Assembly (NCBI GenBank): GCA_949297215.1 | Contig: CASFRV010000008.1 | Coordinates: forward strand, 65,588-129,587 | DNA from: an uncultured Bacteroidales bacterium | GTDB taxonomy: Bacteria > Bacteroidota > Bacteroidia > Bacteroidales > Bacteroidaceae | Length of the DNA stretch: 64,000 nt | Direction: 5' to 3' | In this document: positions 21,109 through 28,029 of the stretch, piece by piece | Position numbering within the stretch: the stretch's first letter is position 1 | Layout of the letters: each line of letters opens with the position of its first letter | Translations under genes and position numbers: made by a program | The notes under the pieces: model-generated | Databases searched by the model: none | What the model was told of the DNA's origin: nothing | The model's input: only the letters and a program-made list of their open reading frames with translations

Positions 21109-21935
21109 CAGGCTGCTGCGCCGCTGCGCTTCTCCCTGCGGCGTGAAACGTTTGCCACGAGCAGGATGCTTGCCTCGTAGAGCAGCCAGACGGGCAGCCC
21201 CACGAGCAGGAGCGTGAAAACATCCGACGTGGGCGTGATGGCAGCCGCCACAATCAGGATGACAACCACCGCGTGCTTGCGGAAGCGCCGCATCGTGGCG
21301 GCCGACAGCACGCCCAGCCCCGCCAGCAGACGGCACAGCACGGGCAGCTCAAAGACCACGCCCATCAGCAGGCACATCGTGAGCAGCGTCTCGGTGTAGG
21401 ACGTCAGCGATATGGCGTTGACCACGTCGGAGCTCACCTGATAGGTGCCCAGGAAGCGGAGCGTCAGCGGGAATATCAGAAAATAGCAGAGCAGCACGCC
21501 GAGCGCAAACATCACGTAGCCGCCCGCGGCCGCCTGCAAGGCATATTTCCGCTCCTTGGCGTACAGCGCGGGCGCCACGAAGCGGAAGAGCTGAAACAGC
21601 ACGTAGGGCGAGGACGCCAGCAGGCCGGCCCAGAGCGACATCTTCATGTGGATGACAAACTGTGCAGCCAGCTGCGTGTTGATGAGCCGGATGTTGAAGG
21701 GCGCAACGCCCGTCGCGTCGCTCCAAGCCGCGGCCCGGGCAAGCAGCCGATAGGTGAAAAACGTGTTACTCCGCGGGGCCAGAATGATGGAGAACACCTC
21801 GTCCTTGAAGCAGAAGGCCACAGCCGCGCACACGACGACGGCCACGACAGCTTTTATCAGGACGCCCCGCAGCACGTCCAGATGTTCCCAAAACGACATC
21901 CCGTCCGCCGACGGGTTGTCAGTCGGTTTTCCCAT
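21108..21935 (-). CDS. tatC: Twin-arginine translocase subunit TatC
   Basis: 275 residues with six predicted membrane helices. It is the receptor for twin-arginine signal peptides in the inner membrane. Conserved features are the N-terminal SFWEHLDVLR, FRFVAPALYAKERK, FELP in the middle of a helix and TPTSDVFT before the last helix. It overlaps tatA by 17 bases. No TatB gene is present, which fits a minimal TatAC system. Confidence 0.95.
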   Translation of the reverse strand: MGKPTDNPSADGMSFWEHLDVLRGVLIKAVVAVVVCAAVAFCFKDEVFSIILAPRSNTFFTYRLLARAAAWSDATGVAPFNIRLINTQLAAQFVIHMKMSLWAGLLASSPYVLFQLFRFVAPALYAKERKYALQAAAGGYVMFALGVLLCYFLIFPLTLRFLGTYQVSSDVVNAISLTSYTETLLTMCLLMGVVFELPVLCRLLAGLGVLSAATMRRFRKHAVVVILIVAAAITPTSDVFTLLLVGLPVWLLYEASILLVANVSRRREKRSGAAA

Positions 21936-22119
21936 TTTTCTTCTCTTCGTCCTTTTCGTCCTTCACCGACAAGTCGTTTTCCACCCCTTTGACGCCTTCT
22001 TTGAAGCTGCGTACGCCTTTTCCCAAGCCTTTCATCAGTTCGGGGATCTTTTTCCCGCCGAAAAACAGCAGGACAATCAGTACGATGAAGATAATTTCTT
22101 GTGTTCCGATGCCAAACAT
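21919..22119 (-). CDS. tatA: Twin-arginine translocase subunit TatA
   Basis: 66 residues. A short periplasmic start, one membrane helix (EIIFIVLIVLLFFGGKKIPEL), an amphipathic helix (MKGLGKGVRSFKEGVKG) and a charged tail: the standard TatA architecture. It forms the protein-conducting oligomer with TatC, encoded immediately downstream with an overlap. The conserved FGxxKIPEL-type hinge is clear. Confidence 0.94.
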   Translation of the reverse strand: MFGIGTQEIIFIVLIVLLFFGGKKIPELMKGLGKGVRSFKEGVKGVENDLSVKDEKDEEKKNGKTD

Positions 22120-22326
22120 AGTCGATTTTATTGGATGGTTTTTACGTTTCTGCCCTTAGGCTGTTCGTGAGTTGCGGGCAGCGTCTCGCCGGCCCTCTTC
22201 GTTTTTTTCTGCTGCAAAGTTCCGTATAAATTGGCGCTCATCCCTCTAACTGCATTCCCGAAAAAACTACCCATTTCACAGAAAGTGGCTTCTTGGGCCG
22301 TGGAGGGCGGCGTGCAGGCCCGTTTC

Positions 22327-23016
22327 TCAGCGTTGGACGATGAGCTCGTCGTAGCTCCCGATGACGGCCCGGTGCGGGTAGGCGGCCAGTACCGACGCGG
22401 TGTGGACACCTTTGGCCACGCCCACGTAGGCTGTGCCGGCGGCGTGGGCAGCCTGCGCGTCCACGGGGTTGTCGCCGAAGTAGATGGCGTCGGCCGGCGC
22501 GAGGCCCAGGCGGTCCAGGGCATACAGGATGCCCTCGGGCGACGGTTTGGGGGCGCTCACCTCGTCGAGCCCCACTACGAGGGCAAACAGGCTCAGGACG
22601 CCGCAGCGTTCCAGGCTCTCGCGCAGCGTGGGCGTCTCTTTCGTCGAGATGACGCCGAGGGCCACGCCCGCCTCCGCCGCGGCGTGCAGAAAGCGGCCGG
22701 CGTCGGGGAAGAGGCGGGTGTGGACGGCCATGCCCGGGCGGCACAGCGCCTTATATTCCACGCGCAGGTCGTGCAGGCGGGCTGCGTCGTCGATGCCCGT
22801 CATAAGGGCAAACGAGTCCTCGACGGTCAGCCCGATGGTGCCGCGTATCGTCTCGTCGTCGACAGCCGCGAAGCCATGGCGCGCCAGCACCTCGTGATAG
22901 CAGGCCACAATCCATGCGCTGCCGTCGGCCAGCGTCAGGTCGAAATCGAACAGGAAAGCACGCGGCGCAGTGCCCGCGGTTGTGAGCAGAGTGGGGGAGA
23001 AAACGTTTTGTTTCAT
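22327..23016 (-). CDS. HAD family hydrolase (phosphoglycolate phosphatase-like)
   Basis: 229 residues from ATG 23016. HAD motif I is FLFDFDLTLADGS, motif II lies near GVISTKET, motif III is the lysine in APKPSPEG, and motif IV is AIYFGDNPVDAQAA. The helical cap between motifs I and II fits the beta-phosphoglucomutase/phosphoglycolate phosphatase group, but the substrate cannot be told. The frame is open further upstream to 23103, but MKQNVFSP is the better start. A TATCTTCG box (23052-23059, minus) may be its promoter. Confidence 0.85.
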   Translation of the reverse strand: MKQNVFSPTLLTTAGTAPRAFLFDFDLTLADGSAWIVACYHEVLARHGFAAVDDETIRGTIGLTVEDSFALMTGIDDAARLHDLRVEYKALCRPGMAVHTRLFPDAGRFLHAAAEAGVALGVISTKETPTLRESLERCGVLSLFALVVGLDEVSAPKPSPEGILYALDRLGLAPADAIYFGDNPVDAQAAHAAGTAYVGVAKGVHTASVLAAYPHRAVIGSYDELIVQR

Positions 23017-23115
23017 GAAGATGAAAAAGTTGGGAGGCTTTGTTTCGGCTGCGAAGATACGCAAAAGGCGGATGGCATGCGTGGAAAAAGCGCTTTTTTC
23101 CATGTTTGCCTAACC

Positions 23116-23148
23116 GCCGGCCGTCTTCGTGAGGCGAAGATGGCCGGC
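23116..23148. terminator. Long hairpin downstream of the glycosyltransferase gene
   Basis: A 14-bp stem with one G-T pair (23116-23129 with 23135-23148) and a 5-nt loop. There is no T run on either side, so its role as a terminator is unsure. The AT motif ACACCTATATTATATATAG lies at 23187-23205. Confidence 0.4.
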
Positions 23149-23224
23149 CGAGGTGAGAAAAAGCCACGTGCAAACGTTGTGGCGGCACACCTATATTATA
23201 TATAGCGGGGTAGGAGGGGGCACA

Positions 23225-24382
23225 TCAGCCCAAACGGCGGTGAAGGAGAAAGGCAGCGTAGTCGCCCCGCAGCAGGGCGCGGGCCAGCGGGCGCTCGCGG
23301 CCGTCGTCGGGCAGCATCGGGCCGAAGAAAGCCTGCACGTGTGCCGAGAGCAGCACGAAAGCCGCCCGCGTGGCGGCAGCGTTGCGCAGCGTGGCCAGGC
23401 GGAGAAACGTGCTGCGCACGTCGCGGCAGCAGGCCGAGAACAGACGGCCGTCGGGCCTGATGCCCAGACGCTGCGCATCGGCGAGAAGGCGCAGCGTGAC
23501 CCACAGGGCATCCATCACGGCGGGGCTGCCCAGCGGCGCGTGCGACGAGCTCGACGCGTGGTCGCGGTAAACGTAGACTGGCTCCGACACGGTGGCCACG
23601 CACCGGCAGCGGGGAAAAATGGCGTAGAGATAAAGCGTGTCTTCAAAGTGGTATCCCTTGGGAAACTGCACCTTGAAAAACAATTCCCTCCGCACCAGTT
23701 TGCCGCAGGCAAAGCCTTGCAGCACGGTCCAGTCGGTCGTGACGGCGTCGGGCAGGACGCGGCCCGTCTCGCGGCGGCCGCCGCGCAGGTGCAGGAACGT
23801 GCCGTCCACGATGTCGGCGCCTGTGCGCTCGGCCGTGGCCGTCAAATGCTCCACGGCGCCCTCGGGCAGCAGGTCGTCGCTGTCGACAAAGAGGACGTAG
23901 CGGCCGCGCAGCTCGCCGAGGGCTGCGTTGCGCGCTGCCGAGGGGCCGCCGTTGGCTTGCGTGACGAGGCGTATGAGTCCCGCGGCGGCATGGCGGGCCA
24001 GGAGGGCGGGCGTGGCGTCGGTGGAGCCGTCGTCGACCACTGTCACCTCCACGCTGTAACGCGTGCGCTGCGCCAGGATGGAGCGCAGGCAGTCGTCGAT
24101 GTAGGCTTCGGCGTTGTAGGCCGCCACAATCACCTGCACGTCGGCCGCCTCGGCCACGTGGGGCGGGGCCGCCCGCAGGCAACTGCCGCCTCGGTCGGGG
24201 CTGACGCTTTCGAGCAGGCGGCGCGCTGCCCCCGCGGCGGCCGCACCGGTGGCCACGAGGCTGTGGAAAAACGGTTGCATCAGGCGGCGCACCGCGGGGC
24301 GCCCGGGGCAGCGGGCGGCAAGGGCCAGCACGCGGTGGAGCGTCGCGGCGTGGGGCTGAAAGAGGGCTCTTCGTTTCATCAT
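23225..24382 (-). CDS. Family 2 glycosyltransferase
   Basis: 385 residues. The GT-A domain begins near residue 80 with VQVIVAAYNAEAYIDDCL, followed by VTVVDDGSTDATP and the metal-binding VLFVDSDDLLP. It transfers a sugar from a nucleotide donor to an unknown acceptor, probably in surface polysaccharide synthesis. There is an unusual N-terminal extension of about 80 residues with little resemblance to the family. Start codons ATGATG at 24382/24379 lie only about seven bases past a perfect -7 box (TAATTTTG, 24389-24396 minus), so the mRNA may be nearly leaderless or the true start may be further in (MQPFFHSL). No capsule genes are nearby. Confidence 0.85.
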   Translation of the reverse strand: MMKRRALFQPHAATLHRVLALAARCPGRPAVRRLMQPFFHSLVATGAAAAGAARRLLESVSPDRGGSCLRAAPPHVAEAADVQVIVAAYNAEAYIDDCLRSILAQRTRYSVEVTVVDDGSTDATPALLARHAAAGLIRLVTQANGGPSAARNAALGELRGRYVLFVDSDDLLPEGAVEHLTATAERTGADIVDGTFLHLRGGRRETGRVLPDAVTTDWTVLQGFACGKLVRRELFFKVQFPKGYHFEDTLYLYAIFPRCRCVATVSEPVYVYRDHASSSSHAPLGSPAVMDALWVTLRLLADAQRLGIRPDGRLFSACCRDVRSTFLRLATLRNAAATRAAFVLLSAHVQAFFGPMLPDDGRERPLARALLRGDYAAFLLHRRLG

Positions 24383-24506
24383 GCCGGACAAAATTAAGAA
24401 AATCTGCCGACTTGCGCCGCCCCGCTTGGCCGTTACGCCCCGCTTGCTTAACTTGCCACACGCCGGGCGCGGCCCCGGCCGCGCACGGCACCCAAAAGAA
24501 ACCAAC

Positions 24507-24752
24507 ATGGAATATAAAAAACTGTACGATCCGGGCGAGGTGGCCGAGCTCATCGAGTGGTTCCGCCAGCGGCTCGACCGTCTGCCCGAGTCGGTCCGCA
24601 TCGAGCAGGGCCTGTTCGTCCCCAACCTGCGGCGCACCGTGCCGCTGCTCATCGAGTTTGCCGAGGAATGCTCGGAAAACCCGACGTACAGCGCCCAGCT
24701 CCGCCGCTTCTTCGAAATACGCGAGCGCCTCATCGAGCAAGGCTTCGACTGA
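24507..24752 (+). CDS. Small conserved Bacteroidales protein (possibly DUF6965-like)
   Basis: 81 residues from ATG 24507, starting MEYKKLYDPGEVAELIEWF. It looks helical and soluble, with RLPESVRIEQGLFVPNLRRTV in the centre. The pattern of an 'ELxEWF...LPESxxxxxGxxxPxLxxTV' core reminds me of a small DUF of Bacteroidetes, but I am not certain of the number. Function unknown. It is transcribed divergently from the glycosyltransferase and precedes the tRNA-Arg gene. The frame is open further upstream but crosses the divergent promoter region. Confidence 0.65.
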   Translation: MEYKKLYDPGEVAELIEWFRQRLDRLPESVRIEQGLFVPNLRRTVPLLIEFAEECSENPTYSAQLRRFFEIRERLIEQGFD

Positions 24753-24835
24753 ACCGTCCCCGCCCGCCCCGTCAGCATCCCGCCTGCGGAACGGGCGAAA
24801 TGTGCCCGCCCGCAACCAAAAAAAGGCGGTAAGCC

Positions 24836-24866
24836 TTGCCCGTGAGATGGAAATGTCTTAATTTTG
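24836..24866 (+). promoter_or_regulatory. Promoter of tRNA-Arg
   Basis: TTG (24836-24838), 20 bases, TAATTTTG (24859-24866). The tRNA starts 15 bases after the -7 box. Confidence 0.75.
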
Positions 24867-24880
24867 CACCGCTAAATGGC

Positions 24881-24955
24881 GGTTCCGTAGCTCAGTTGGA
24901 TTAGAGCAACGCCCTTCTAAGGCGTGGGTCCAGGGTTCGAATCCCTGCGGAATCA
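24881..24955 (+). tRNA. tRNA-Arg (anticodon TCT)
   Basis: Cloverleaf read by eye: acceptor stem GGTTCCG pairs with CGGAATC (one G-T), anticodon stem ACGCC/GGCGT encloses loop CTTCTAA with anticodon TCT, and the T arm holds GGTTCGAATCC. Discriminator A at 24955. CCA is not encoded. Its last 12 bases are part of the attachment site of the integrated element. Confidence 0.93.
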
Positions 24956-24956
24956 C
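24944..24956 (+). repeat. attL core
   Basis: CCTGCGGAATCAC, overlapping the 3' end of tRNA-Arg. The identical sequence is at 37639-37651. Confidence 0.88.
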
Positions 24957-25061
24957 AATAACCCGATATTTTTAATAAGGGTTAACATCTGAAAATCACG
25001 CACTTACAGCGTAACGCGTTGAACGCTAAGTATTTCGCAGGTCTGACGAAAAGCGTTAAAC

Positions 25062-25087
25062 CGTCCGAAAACGTCCTACGGCGTCCG
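25062..25087 (+). promoter_or_regulatory. Three 10-bp-periodic CGTCC(G/T) repeats before the integrase
   Basis: CGTCCG (25062-25067), CGTCCT (25072-25077) and CGTCCG (25082-25087) are spaced exactly one helical turn apart, followed by TATCTATA. The same paired motif occurs at 31378, 32506 and 36763 in this element. Confidence 0.6.
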
Positions 25088-25103
25088 TATCTATATTGGC
25101 AAA

Positions 25104-25125
25104 AAGTGATACACAAGTGATACAC
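25104..25125 (+). repeat. Tandem AAGTGATACAC, candidate integrase arm sites
   Basis: Two adjacent copies of an 11-bp unit (25104-25114, 25115-25125). AAGTGATAC recurs at 37577-37585, close to the right end, which suggests arm-type binding sites. Confidence 0.5.
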
Positions 25126-25175
25126 TTTCGCCGACGGGCACAACGGGGCGGGAGAGGACTAAAAAACCTCAGACC

Positions 25176-26333
25176 ATGTCAAGCGAAAAAAACGTAAGAT
25201 TTGTTTTCGACCGTCGCCACACGGCCACGGCCGACCGTACTGCCGCCCTGGAATATGTCGTGCCCATGGGAACAGGGCGCCGCCGCTTCCTGCCTTCGGG
25301 CTTCCGCCTCTACGCGGGCGAATGGGACGGCACGCAGGTCGTCGGGCGCCCCGACGCCAAAAAGCTAAACCGCCTCATCGATGCCGCGCGCCAGCGCGCC
25401 AACAAGCAGATCGTCTCCGCCATCAACCTCGGTGGAAAGCTCACCGACGCCGACGTCGACCGCATTTTCGGCGTCGACCGCATTGATCGGCGCCGCCCTG
25501 AGCTGTTTTTCCCGTGGGCGCGAGAGCAAAACGAGAACCGCAACGTGGGGCGCGCCACGAAGGTACGTCTCGCGCTCGCGCTGGATAAGCTCGAAAAATC
25601 CCGCCTCGTGCGTACGTTCGATGACCTCACCCCCGCGCGCATGAAGCGCTTTGACGACTGGCTCCGCCGCGAAAACCCCGCCCGCAAGGACGTCACCCTC
25701 CGCAACTGCTACCACAAGCCCATCCAGTGGCTCTGCGGCTGCGCCGTCGCCGAGGAGCTCATCGACAAAAACCCGTACACCGTCTTCCGTCCGCGCCCCG
25801 GCCACACGCAGCCCCGCAACCCACTCACAGCCGCCGAGCTCGACCTGCTGCGCGCCGCGCCCCTCACGGGCTACCTCGCCAAAGCCCGCGACCTCTTCAT
25901 TTTCGGCGCCTACACCGGCCTCGCCTATTCCGACACCCAGCTCGTCGACGAGAGCGACGTCGTCGAGCGCGGAGGCGTCCGCTACATCGACACGCGGCGC
26001 CGTAAGACCGGCACGCGCTTTCTCACGCCCCTGCTTGCCCCCGCCGCCGAGGTCATGGCGCGCTACGGCGGCCGCCCGCCCGTCCTCTCCAACCAGCGCG
26101 CCAACACCTACCTCCGCCAGGTGGCCCGTCGTGTGGGCATCGACAAACCCCTCACCACCCACGTCGCCCGCCACACCTTTGCCACTACCGTCGCCCTCGC
26201 CCATGGCGTCCCCATCGAGAGCCTCAGCCGCATGCTCGGCCACACCAACATCCGCACCACGCAGATCTACGCCCGCGTACTGGCACAGACCGTCGCCGAC
26301 GACGGCGCGCGCCTCGCCGCCCAGATACAATAA
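25176..26333 (+). CDS. int: Tyrosine recombinase/integrase of the element
   Basis: 385 residues. An arm-binding N-terminus, a core-binding SAM-like domain (about residues 105-200) and a catalytic domain (about 215-375). Catalytic residues visible: Lys277 (RRRKTGTRF), His329 and Arg332 (TTHVARHTF), His356 (LGHTNIR) and nucleophile Tyr365 (TTQIYARV). The position of the first catalytic arginine reads TGLAYSD, with Ala250 where TGLR is usual. Loss of this arginine is known in the CTnDOT integrase, where it is Ser, and is common in Bacteroidetes. It should catalyse insertion into and excision from tRNA-Arg. It lies 220 bases inside attL and reads inward. Confidence 0.92.
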   Translation: MSSEKNVRFVFDRRHTATADRTAALEYVVPMGTGRRRFLPSGFRLYAGEWDGTQVVGRPDAKKLNRLIDAARQRANKQIVSAINLGGKLTDADVDRIFGVDRIDRRRPELFFPWAREQNENRNVGRATKVRLALALDKLEKSRLVRTFDDLTPARMKRFDDWLRRENPARKDVTLRNCYHKPIQWLCGCAVAEELIDKNPYTVFRPRPGHTQPRNPLTAAELDLLRAAPLTGYLAKARDLFIFGAYTGLAYSDTQLVDESDVVERGGVRYIDTRRRKTGTRFLTPLLAPAAEVMARYGGRPPVLSNQRANTYLRQVARRVGIDKPLTTHVARHTFATTVALAHGVPIESLSRMLGHTNIRTTQIYARVLAQTVADDGARLAAQIQ

Positions 26334-26336
26334 GCA

Positions 26337-26427
26337 GCAGCCCCGCCGTCCGTGAGGATCGCGGGGCTGCCTTCGTTTAACCTTAATAAAAGCAGGGAAA
26401 AAACCCGCTATCCTCACGGACGGCGGG
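26337..26427 (+). terminator. Terminator and overlapping alternative inverted repeat after int
   Basis: A 10-bp hairpin (26337-26346 with 26361-26370) starts three bases after the int stop. Bases 26342-26359 also form a perfect 18-bp inverted repeat with 26410-26427. The two structures exclude each other. The following 26428-26645 contains no gene that I can support. Confidence 0.6.
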
Positions 26428-26645
26428 TGCGACACACATCTTAAACTAATACCATGAAAAACATTAGAGAGAAAATATATGAGCCAAACGCGAAAATTCT
26501 CTAAGAAAGCGCCGGGCGGGTGGAGGGGTGGCGGGGCCCGGCGCATCCGCGGGTTGCCCCGACGGACGCTGCAAATATAGCGCTTATCCCGCCGCGCCGT
26601 ATGCCCGGCGCACAAAAATCCCCAAAAGAATGCGCCACGCGGGCA

Positions 26646-26675
26646 CAAAAAGCCCGCCTCCTCGCGGAAGCGGGC
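26646..26675 (-). terminator. Terminator of the 75-residue HTH gene
   Basis: GCCCGC/GCGGGC stem (26652-26657 with 26670-26675), followed on the minus strand by a run of T. Confidence 0.7.
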
Positions 26676-26705
26676 CGAACCGTAAACCGTAAGACATAAG
26701 TGGGT

Positions 26706-26933
26706 CTATTTCAGCCGCAGCGCGGCCAGTTCTTTGCCCAGCTCGTTAATGCCGGCTATTATTTTTTCCGCGCGTTCTTCGGAAATATACACGCCCCCCA
26801 TTTTATACTGTCTCATTAGTGAGACGTTTATCCCCAGACGGCGCGCCAGCGCGCTCGTGTTCAGCACGTCGTAGTCGTCCAAGATCTTTTTTACGAACTC
26901 ACCGGACGACACCTGTGTCAAGTCTTTTTCCAT
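26706..26933 (-). CDS. Small helix-turn-helix protein
   Basis: 75 residues, starting MEKDLTQVSSGEFVKKIL. The centre TSALARRLGINVSLMRQYK reads as a helix-turn-helix, followed by SEERAEKIIAGINELGKEL, a likely dimerising helix. It is probably a DNA-binding regulator of the element. It lies downstream of two other small minus-strand genes, behind a terminator, and is the last gene before the integrase. An autoregulator of the Aca type is one possibility, but nothing in the sequence proves it. Confidence 0.65.
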   Translation of the reverse strand: MEKDLTQVSSGEFVKKILDDYDVLNTSALARRLGINVSLMRQYKMGGVYISEERAEKIIAGINELGKELAALRLK

Positions 26934-26945
26934 TTCGTGTTATCT

Positions 26946-26979
26946 TAAAAACCCGCACCGCGTGGTTGTACGGTGCGGG
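26946..26979 (-). terminator. Terminator after the DUF5053-like gene
   Basis: CCCGCACCG (26952-26960) pairs with CGGTGCGGG (26971-26979), followed on the minus strand by TTTTTA. Confidence 0.7.
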
Positions 26980-27041
26980 CGCGCTCCGGCCACAGCGCAT
27001 GAGTGTCAAAAGGGGACAAATAAAACCCCGGCCGAAAGTTC

Positions 27042-27302
27042 TTAGTCCTGTAATCTATCCGCCGCCAAGCTTATACGTCGGGAAAGGTCGAGCAGGGCCT
27101 CGCGCAGCCGTCCGGCCTCTTCCCGTGTCAGCCCCGCGGGAAGGCCGCTTCTGCTGCGCCCGCTTATTTTTTCGTGCAACCAGATCGGGCGCTCGCCGAA
27201 ATACGTCCCGGCAACATCACCCCACGAAACTGCCAGCAATATATCCCCGAGGCGCTTGCTGGCGTCACGCATTAATGTATCTCTTTTAACTGCTATCTCC
27301 AT
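27042..27302 (-). CDS. Phage-associated small protein, DUF5053-like
   Basis: 86 residues: MEIAVKRDTLMRDASKRLGD, then VSWGDVAGTYFGERPIWLHEKISG, then LTREEAGRLREALLDLSRRI. The pattern 'xxxYFGxxxxWLxxxxxG...T.EE...L..AL.D' matches what I recall of DUF5053, small proteins frequent in Bacteroidetes prophages. The middle resembles a winged or HTH fold. Function unknown. It follows the 52-residue gene by 46 bases. Confidence 0.6.
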   Translation of the reverse strand: MEIAVKRDTLMRDASKRLGDILLAVSWGDVAGTYFGERPIWLHEKISGRSRSGLPAGLTREEAGRLREALLDLSRRISLAADRLQD

Positions 27303-27348
27303 AATTCTTTTAGCTTTAAACCCCGCCCCTCATCGGGGCGGGCTTGTT

Positions 27349-27507
27349 TCACTTTGGCATCCTTGTCATTTCTTCAAACAGCGCCGTAGCTATCATCAGG
27401 AAGTCCGGGTGGCTGTTTGGGTAGCCGTCGCAATAATCACGGATGGCGTAGATTAGTTCCTCCTCTTCCGGGGTCACCGCCATCTTTTTAAGCTTGTTCC
27501 TTTTCAT
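27349..27507 (-). CDS. 52-residue hypothetical protein
   Basis: Starts MKRNKLKKMAVTPEEEELIY and ends ALFEEMTRMPK. It is acidic in the middle and basic at the start, and probably helical. The start at 27507 lies 25 bases downstream of a perfect promoter (27533-27563, minus). A hairpin at 27322-27342 lies just after the stop. Too short for most gene finders. Position in a small-gene operon of a phage element makes an anti-defence or regulatory role conceivable, but this is not shown. Confidence 0.6.
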   Translation of the reverse strand: MKRNKLKKMAVTPEEEELIYAIRDYCDGYPNSHPDFLMIATALFEEMTRMPK

Positions 27508-27532
27508 TGTTTATTTGTTTTGTTTGACACTA

Positions 27533-27563
27533 CAAAGATACAACTTTTTCGCTATATAGCAAA
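27533..27563 (-). promoter_or_regulatory. Promoter of the 52-residue gene
   Basis: On the minus strand TTTG (27560-27563), 19 bases, TATCTTTG (27533-27540), a perfect Bacteroidales promoter. Confidence 0.8.
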
Positions 27564-27593
27564 CAAAACGCAATATTTTTTCCGCGCGGGAAC

Positions 27594-27722
27594 AAAAAAG
27601 CCGGCCCCCGAAGGAGCCGGCCGATCGCTAATTCGAAAAGCAAATCACAATGTGAAAAGCTTTAACGCGGCCTCTGTGGGCCGCGCGGGCATTACGCCCG
27701 GTATCTACTACAGTAGAAATTA
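27594..27722 (-). ncRNA. Solitary Cas12a-repeat-like small RNA
   Basis: The minus strand reads AATTTCTACTGTAGTAGAT at 27721-27703. This has the invariant form of the mature Cas12a crRNA handle, AATTTCTAC-(3-5 nt)-GTAGAT, and differs from the Francisella Cas12a handle as I recall it by one loop base. A promoter ends four bases upstream (27727-27757), so the transcript should start at the repeat itself. Downstream are CGGGC/GCCCG and GCGGCC/GGCCGC hairpins where a spacer would lie, and a terminator hairpin (27600-27605 with 27616-27621) followed by a T run. Predicted length is about 125 nt. There is no second repeat and no cas gene. A flanking CCGGTA/TACCGG inverted repeat leaves open that it is only a hairpin. 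Confidence 0.6.
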
Positions 27723-27726
27723 CCGG

Positions 27727-27757
27727 CAAAGATAAGGGGCCTGCGCCACACACGCAA
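27727..27757 (-). promoter_or_regulatory. Promoter of the Cas12a-repeat-like RNA
   Basis: On the minus strand TTG (27755-27757), exactly 20 bases, TATCTTTG (27727-27734). The expected start falls at 27720-27723, the first bases of the repeat. Confidence 0.7.
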
Positions 27758-27780
27758 GCCCCCCGCCGTTTTTAACATTT

Positions 27781-28029
27781 TTATTTTCCCCGCTCCACGA
27801 GCCGCACGTCCATCCCCAGCGCGTCCGCCACCCGCTCCACGAGCCGCACGTCCATCCCCAGCGCGTCCGCCACCCGCTCTAACGTCTCCACCATCATCCC
27901 CCGCTTCCCGTTCATCGCGTTGCACAGGTTCGGGTGGCTCACGCCCGCGAGTTCCGCCAAGGCGCGAAGAGAGAGCCCACGCGCCGCGCGAGCCCTCTCT
28001 ATCTGCCGTATTATCGTCTCCGCGCTCAT
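27781..28029 (-). CDS. XRE-type HTH regulator with a duplicated C-terminus
   Basis: 82 residues. LSLRALAELAGVSHPNLCNAMNGKRGM is a Cro/C1-type helix-turn-helix. The C-terminus contains the 14-residue unit RVADALGMDVRLVE twice in a row, encoded by a perfect 42-bp tandem repeat. Without one copy the protein would end ...RLVERGK at 68 residues, the usual size. The start overlaps the stop of the upstream 87-residue gene by four bases, an order (unknown small protein, then HTH protein) like HigB-HigA toxin-antitoxin pairs. It could instead be a simple lysogeny regulator. Confidence 0.75.
   Translation of the reverse strand: MSAETIIRQIERARAARGLSLRALAELAGVSHPNLCNAMNGKRGMMVETLERVADALGMDVRLVERVADALGMDVRLVERGK
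27790..27873. repeat. Perfect 42-bp tandem duplication inside the XRE gene
   Basis: Units 27790-27831 and 27832-27873 are identical, and six further bases of a third unit follow. The length is a multiple of three, so the frame is kept. Confidence 0.95.

Noticed and set aside
27703-27722. Start of a type V CRISPR array
   Set aside because: Only one repeat is present, no spacer-repeat continuation and no cas genes. It is reported as a solitary repeat RNA instead.
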